From the NCBI GenBank assembly GCA_011754105.1, contig JAAKDF010000001.1, forward strand, positions 163,521 through 227,520: a stretch of DNA of 64,000 nt. The letters run 5' to 3'. Origin of the DNA: Serratia symbiotica. Lineage in GTDB: Bacteria; Pseudomonadota; Gammaproteobacteria; Enterobacterales; Enterobacteriaceae. The stretch's first letter is position 1, and each line of letters begins with the position of its first letter. Below, in pieces: positions 60,224 through 64,000 of the stretch. Made by a program: the position numbers and the translations under genes. The notes under the pieces are model-generated. The model was not told where the DNA came from. It saw only the letters and a program-made list of their open reading frames with translations, and searched no databases.

Positions 60224-63214
60224 ATGAAAAGAATGTTGATTAACGCAACTCAGCAGGAAGAGTTGCGTGTTGCTCTCGTAGATGGACAACGGCTGTATGA
60301 CTTAGATATCGAGAGCCCAGGCTATGAACAGAAAAAAGCAAATATTTATAAAGGAAAAATCACCCGCATTGAACCAAGTCTTGAAGCAGCATTCGTGGAT
60401 TATGGTGCAGAACGTCATGGTTTCCTTCCGCTTAAAGAAATTGCCAGCGAATACTTCCCCAGTAACTATTCTTCCCATGGTCGTCTAAACATCAAAGATG
60501 CGTTGCGCGAAGGCCAAGAAGTCATCGTTCAGATAGACAAAGAAGAGCGCGGCAACAAAGGCGCAGCCTTAACTACCTTCATTAGCTTGGCAGGCAGTTA
60601 CCTGGTGCTAATGCCGAACAACCCGCGCGCTGGTGGTATTTCCCGCCGTATTGAGGGTAATGACCGCACCGAAATGAAAGTGGCGCTTTCCTCCCTGCAA
60701 CTGCCGGATGGTATGGGTTTGATCGTTCGCACTGCCGGTGTTGGTAAATCCGCTGATGCGCTGCAATGGGATCTATCCTTCCGTTTGAAGCATTGGGAAG
60801 CCATCAATAAAGCTGCCGAAGGCCGCTCTGCGCCGTTTTTGATTCATCAAGAAAGCAACGTAATCATGCGCGCATTCCGCGATTACCTACGCCCGGACAT
60901 TGGCGAAATATTGATAGACAACCCAAAAATTCTCGATCTGGCCAAAGAGCACACTTCAGCGCTGGGTCGCCCGGATTTCAATAGCAAAATTAAATTGTAT
61001 AGCGGTGAAATTCCTCTGTTTAGTCATTACCAGATCGAATCACAAATAGAATCAGCTTTCCAACGTGAAGTACGCCTGCCATCTGGCGGTTCGATCGTTA
61101 TCGATAGCACTGAAGCGCTGACTGCTATCGACATAAACTCCGCACGTGCTACCCGTGGTGGCGACATCGAAGAAACTGCGTTTAATACCAATTTTGAAGC
61201 GGCAGACGAAATTGCACGCCAGTTGCGTCTACGCGACCTCGGTGGACTGATCGTCATCGACTTTATTGATATGACCCCAGTGCGCCACCAACGTGAAGTT
61301 GAAAACCGCCTGCGTGACGCAGTGCGCCAAGACCGCGCACGTATCCAGATTGGCCGCATTTCCCGCTTCGGGCTGCTTGAGATGTCACGTCAGCGTCTTA
61401 GCCCGTCTCTGGGAGAATCTAGCCATCATGTCTGCCCGCGCTGTAACGGGACCGGCACTGTCCGTGATAACGAATCGCTGGCGCTGTCCATCCTGCGTTT
61501 AATTGAAGAAGAGGCACTGAAAGAAAATACTAATGAAGTTCACGCCATCGTACCCGTTCCGGTTGCCTCTTACTTGCTGAACGAAAAGCGTGATGCGGTC
61601 AGCGCGATCGAAAAATGTCAGGCTGGCGTGAAAGCGATCATCGTGCCAAATGATCAAATGCAGACGCCACATTACTCTGTATTGCGCGTACGAAAGGGGG
61701 AGGGAACCACCCCTACTCTCAGCTACCTGCTACCAAAACTGCATGAAGAAGAAATGATGCAACTGCCTGAAGATGTATCCACTGAGCGCAAACGCCCAGA
61801 ACAGCCAGCGCTGGCAACCTTCTCATTTTCTGCTGACAACCTGTTGCCTACCGAGGAATCCATGATTACCCAATCGGCAGCCACCATTGCTGTTGCCAAC
61901 CCTAGTCTATTAAACCGCCTGTTCGGTGGCTTGAAGGCGTTACTTGCCTTTGAAGAGCATCCCGCGGCTATCGAAACCAAACTAGCTAAAGCGCAGCAGG
62001 CAGAAAACAACGTTGAAAACCGTCGCCCACAGCGTCGTAGCCGGCATAGTTCTGGTCGCAAAGTGCGCGCAGAAGGCCGTGACAGGCGCGAAAATCTTGC
62101 ACCGCGCGAGTCAGACGAAGAACCACGCTGCAATCAGCCGCAAAACGTAACGGTTGTCGAAGAGCATATATCTGATGAAGTTGCCATGGCCTTGCGTGAT
62201 GAGCAACAACAACGTTGTGAAAAACGTGCAGAACGTCAGCGTCGCCGCCAGGAAGTAAAAGCGCAGGGAAGCGCTGCTGTCGATAACGGTGAGGGACCGG
62301 AAGACAAACGGCAGACGCAAAACATGCAGCGACGCCAACGCCGTACCCTGATGCAGAACGTCCGCCTACTGTCCTCTGAGGAAGCATTGGATCGCGCTGC
62401 GGAAGAACTGCTGGCACCAACAGCACCGGTTGCTAAAATTGAAGAGGCTCAGCAGGCAAGCCTAGAAAACAGCGTTAAACTGCTACCGAAAAACATGGCT
62501 GCTCAGGTAGAAGATGATGCCCATGGTGATAACCGTAGCAATAACGAAAACAGCATACCACGCCGCTCACGACGCTCACCGCGCCACTTGCGCGTCAGCG
62601 GTCAACGTCGTCGACGTTACCGCGATGAACGTTACCCGCTACAATCGCCCATACCGCTAGCCGGGGCTTTCGCTTCACCGGAGCTAGCGTCAGGCAAGGT
62701 TTGCGTAGGCTACCCGGTTCCTCAGTTAGCGCAGACGGAAACAACTAAAGTTAAGACCAATGCCCACCAGACCACGCAAGACAATGTGCTAACGTCAGAA
62801 AAGGTCACAGTGTCAGTTATCGATGATGAAGTTGAACCGCAAATCATTAATATTGAAAAAACCACCTCTAGGGTTGTAGAAGTGCAGACATACGAGCCAA
62901 TGATAGCTAGCGAAAAAGCTCCAGCAGAGAGGGAAACGCTAACGTATAAAGCTGCGGTTCCGGTCAATGTAGAACTTTCTTCAGCGCTGAAACAACAGCC
63001 TCCGGTAAAATTCTTGCCAAATACACAGTGCAAGTATATGGCTAGTGCACCGATAACCAAAGCTCCTGCGTTAGCTTATATGCCAGAAGAAAGCCAGCAC
63101 AGCGACTGGCAGCGCCCTTCCTGCAGTTTCACAGGCAAAGGCACCGCAGGTGGGCATGCGGCATTGAACCAGGCTATGTCACCGGCCGCTAAACCGCAGC
63201 CGATTAACGACTAA
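60224..63214 (+). CDS. rne: Ribonuclease E
   Basis: RNase E is the essential endonuclease for mRNA decay and rRNA/tRNA processing and the degradosome scaffold. The frame is 996 residues (E. coli 1061). The catalytic half is highly conserved: S1 domain from about residue 36, catalytic Asp303 in [19 protein letters not shown] and Asp346 in [15 protein letters not shown], and the Zn-link CPRCNGTG near 404. The scaffold half keeps the amphipathic membrane helix [17 protein letters not shown], Arg-rich RNA-binding stretches near 620-700 and 795-825, and a C-terminal PNPase site-like [15 protein letters not shown]. It is shortened but seems functional. Confidence 0.96.
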   Translation: MKRMLINATQQEELRVALVDGQRLYDLDIESPGYEQKKANIYKGKITRIEPSLEAAFVDYGAERHGFLPLKEIASEYFPSNYSSHGRLNIKDALREGQEVIVQIDKEERGNKGAALTTFISLAGSYLVLMPNNPRAGGISRRIEGNDRTEMKVALSSLQLPDGMGLIVRTAGVGKSADALQWDLSFRLKHWEAINKAAEGRSAPFLIHQESNVIMRAFRDYLRPDIGEILIDNPKILDLAKEHTSALGRPDFNSKIKLYSGEIPLFSHYQIESQIESAFQREVRLPSGGSIVIDSTEALTAIDINSARATRGGDIEETAFNTNFEAADEIARQLRLRDLGGLIVIDFIDMTPVRHQREVENRLRDAVRQDRARIQIGRISRFGLLEMSRQRLSPSLGESSHHVCPRCNGTGTVRDNESLALSILRLIEEEALKENTNEVHAIVPVPVASYLLNEKRDAVSAIEKCQAGVKAIIVPNDQMQTPHYSVLRVRKGEGTTPTLSYLLPKLHEEEMMQLPEDVSTERKRPEQPALATFSFSADNLLPTEESMITQSAATIAVANPSLLNRLFGGLKALLAFEEHPAAIETKLAKAQQAENNVENRRPQRRSRHSSGRKVRAEGRDRRENLAPRESDEEPRCNQPQNVTVVEEHISDEVAMALRDEQQQRCEKRAERQRRRQEVKAQGSAAVDNGEGPEDKRQTQNMQRRQRRTLMQNVRLLSSEEALDRAAEELLAPTAPVAKIEEAQQASLENSVKLLPKNMAAQVEDDAHGDNRSNNENSIPRRSRRSPRHLRVSGQRRRRYRDERYPLQSPIPLAGAFASPELASGKVCVGYPVPQLAQTETTKVKTNAHQTTQDNVLTSEKVTVSVIDDEVEPQIINIEKTTSRVVEVQTYEPMIASEKAPAERETLTYKAAVPVNVELSSALKQQPPVKFLPNTQCKYMASAPITKAPALAYMPEESQHSDWQRPSCSFTGKGTAGGHAALNQAMSPAAKPQPIND

Positions 63215-63295
63215 AGTTAGCCCGTCTGATAAAAAACGGCCAGTTTACTATTTAAAGTGATTCTTTTTATTGGAAACCTTATCTGTCAGGCTGAT

Positions 63296-63337
63296 ATAGC
63301 CTAAGCGCGGTATTTCACCGATCTTAGGCTATTTTTT
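63296..63337 (+). terminator. Rho-independent terminator of rne
   Basis: Arms 63296-63305 and 63323-63332 pair over 10 bp and are followed by a run of T residues (TTTTTTC) on the plus strand, about 80 bases past the rne stop. A clear intrinsic terminator. Confidence 0.85.
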
Positions 63338-63358
63338 CACTAGCTTGATACCCAACAT

Positions 63359-64000
63359 GGCGTTGTTGAATAAATAGAACATATTGCCGTCACGAGGATC
63401 ATATGACTCTCCTTCTATCAAAATAGCGACATTCCGTGACCTAGTAAAAGTTTAAGATCACTAACTGGAAGCCTTACAACAACGCCCTTACTACTTGGGG
63501 TTAACTTACTTTCTGGCTAGATGAAACAGCACTTTACGCCTGGTACTGCGAGGCAAAATCTTCTCTGCGTGGTCGCCTACAATATTATTCCGATATGGCA
63601 ATGACCAGAGTATTGATGCTGAAACGGATTTTCGGCCTGACACTTCGTGCCCTCCAGGGCTTCGTCGACTCCACTTTCACAGTGATGAAAGTGCCGTTGA
63701 AATGCCAGGACTACACCTGCATCAATAAGCGGCGAAGTCTGTCAATGTCCCGTTTAAAACCTCAACGCCGGGTGAAATTGCGCACCTGGCTATAAAACAC
63801 GGTCAGGAAAAACGGAGGCTCTGGCGAAAACTGCATTTGGCCGTAGATACAGAAATACATGAGGTCATCTGTGCTGATCTTTCCTTGAGTAATGTAACCG
63901 ATACGTAAGCCTTCCTAGGTCTTATCCGCCAGACTTACCGTAAAATTAAAGTCGCCTCGGAGGATGGTGCTTACGATATGCGAGTGAGTCATGATGAGTT
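63359..64000 (+). mobile_element. IS903-like element, runs off the window (copy 11)
   Basis: The left end GGCGTTGTTGAATAAATAGA is at 63359. Transposase fragments: TRVLMLKRIFGLTLRALQGF, KVPLKCQDYTCINK, frameshift, then EIAHLAI joined to KHGQE by the same deletion as copy 8, then HLAVDTEIHEVICADLSLSN and IRQTYRKIKVASEDGAYDMR up to the window edge. A frameshift and stops show it is inactive. Confidence 0.92.

Overview
The window looks like a chromosome segment of an Enterobacterales insect endosymbiont in an intermediate stage of genome decay. Serratia symbiotica or a close relative is the best guess, from protein similarity recalled from memory. Short syntenic blocks follow E. coli/Serratia gene order: cysPTWA; yfeY-ypeA-hemF; yffB-dapE-ypfN-tmcA-ypfJ-purC-bamC-dapA-bcp; bepA-yfgD-hda; dnaB-alr-tyrB-uvrA; htpX-prc-proQ-msrC; tex-greB-ompR-envZ; gapA-yeaD; thiI-yajL-panE-yajQ-yajR-cyoEDCBA-ampG-yajG; purNM-upp; ybjN; rne. 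About half of the genes are intact. The rest are recognisable pseudogenes with frameshifts, stops, internal deletions or lost start codons.

Most block boundaries coincide with decayed copies of one IS903-like (IS5 family) element, recognisable by ends close to GGCRTTGTTGAATAAATC. There are copies at 1, 18.5, 20.7, 23.9, 30.9, 35.3, 52.5, 59.1 and 63.4 kb. A divergent IS903-type fragment and an IS200/IS605-type fragment lie at 38.5-39.0 kb, and an isolated end lies at 57.3 kb. No copy has an open transposase frame, and several share the same internal deletion.

Layout. 0-4 kb: decayed sulfate ABC transporter. 4-9 kb: yfeY and ypeA remnants, intact hemF, yaiI/yffB remnants, intact dapE, two more remnants. 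9-15 kb: intact tmcA, purC, bamC and dapA around a dead ypfJ. 15-18.5 kb: dead bcp, bepA and yfgD, then hda with a CTG start. 18.5-24.7 kb: tyrB and uvrA remnants between inverted IS copies, then alr and dnaB. 25-29 kb: htpX, prc, proQ. 29.4-36.5 kb: a segment inverted with breakpoints inside msrC and yeaD, carrying tex and greB remnants, intact cbpA-cbpM and ompR, and envZ cut by an IS. 37-38 kb: gapA. 39-52 kb: the best-preserved stretch (hpt, thiI, panE, yajQ, yajR, cyoABCDE, ampG, yajG). 52-59 kb: purN-purM with a PurR box, ybjN, and remnants of speG, upp, ybjL and artJ. 60-64 kb: rne and a final IS copy.

Taken together, the cell keeps DNA replication (DnaB, Hda), RNA turnover (RNase E, ProQ), peptidoglycan and DAP supply (DapA, DapE, Alr, AmpG), envelope maintenance (BamC, Prc, HtpX), purine synthesis and salvage (PurC, PurM, PurN, Hpt), glycolysis (GapA), aerobic heme synthesis (HemF) and an aerobic terminal oxidase (Cyo). 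It has lost here sulfate import, arginine binding (ArtJ), uracil salvage (Upp), aromatic aminotransferase (TyrB), excision repair (UvrA), transcript-cleavage factor GreB, several redox repair proteins, and the sensor partner of OmpR. I found no CRISPR array, intact prophage, toxin-antitoxin pair or other coherent novel system. The most notable observations concern genome rearrangement and IS decay.
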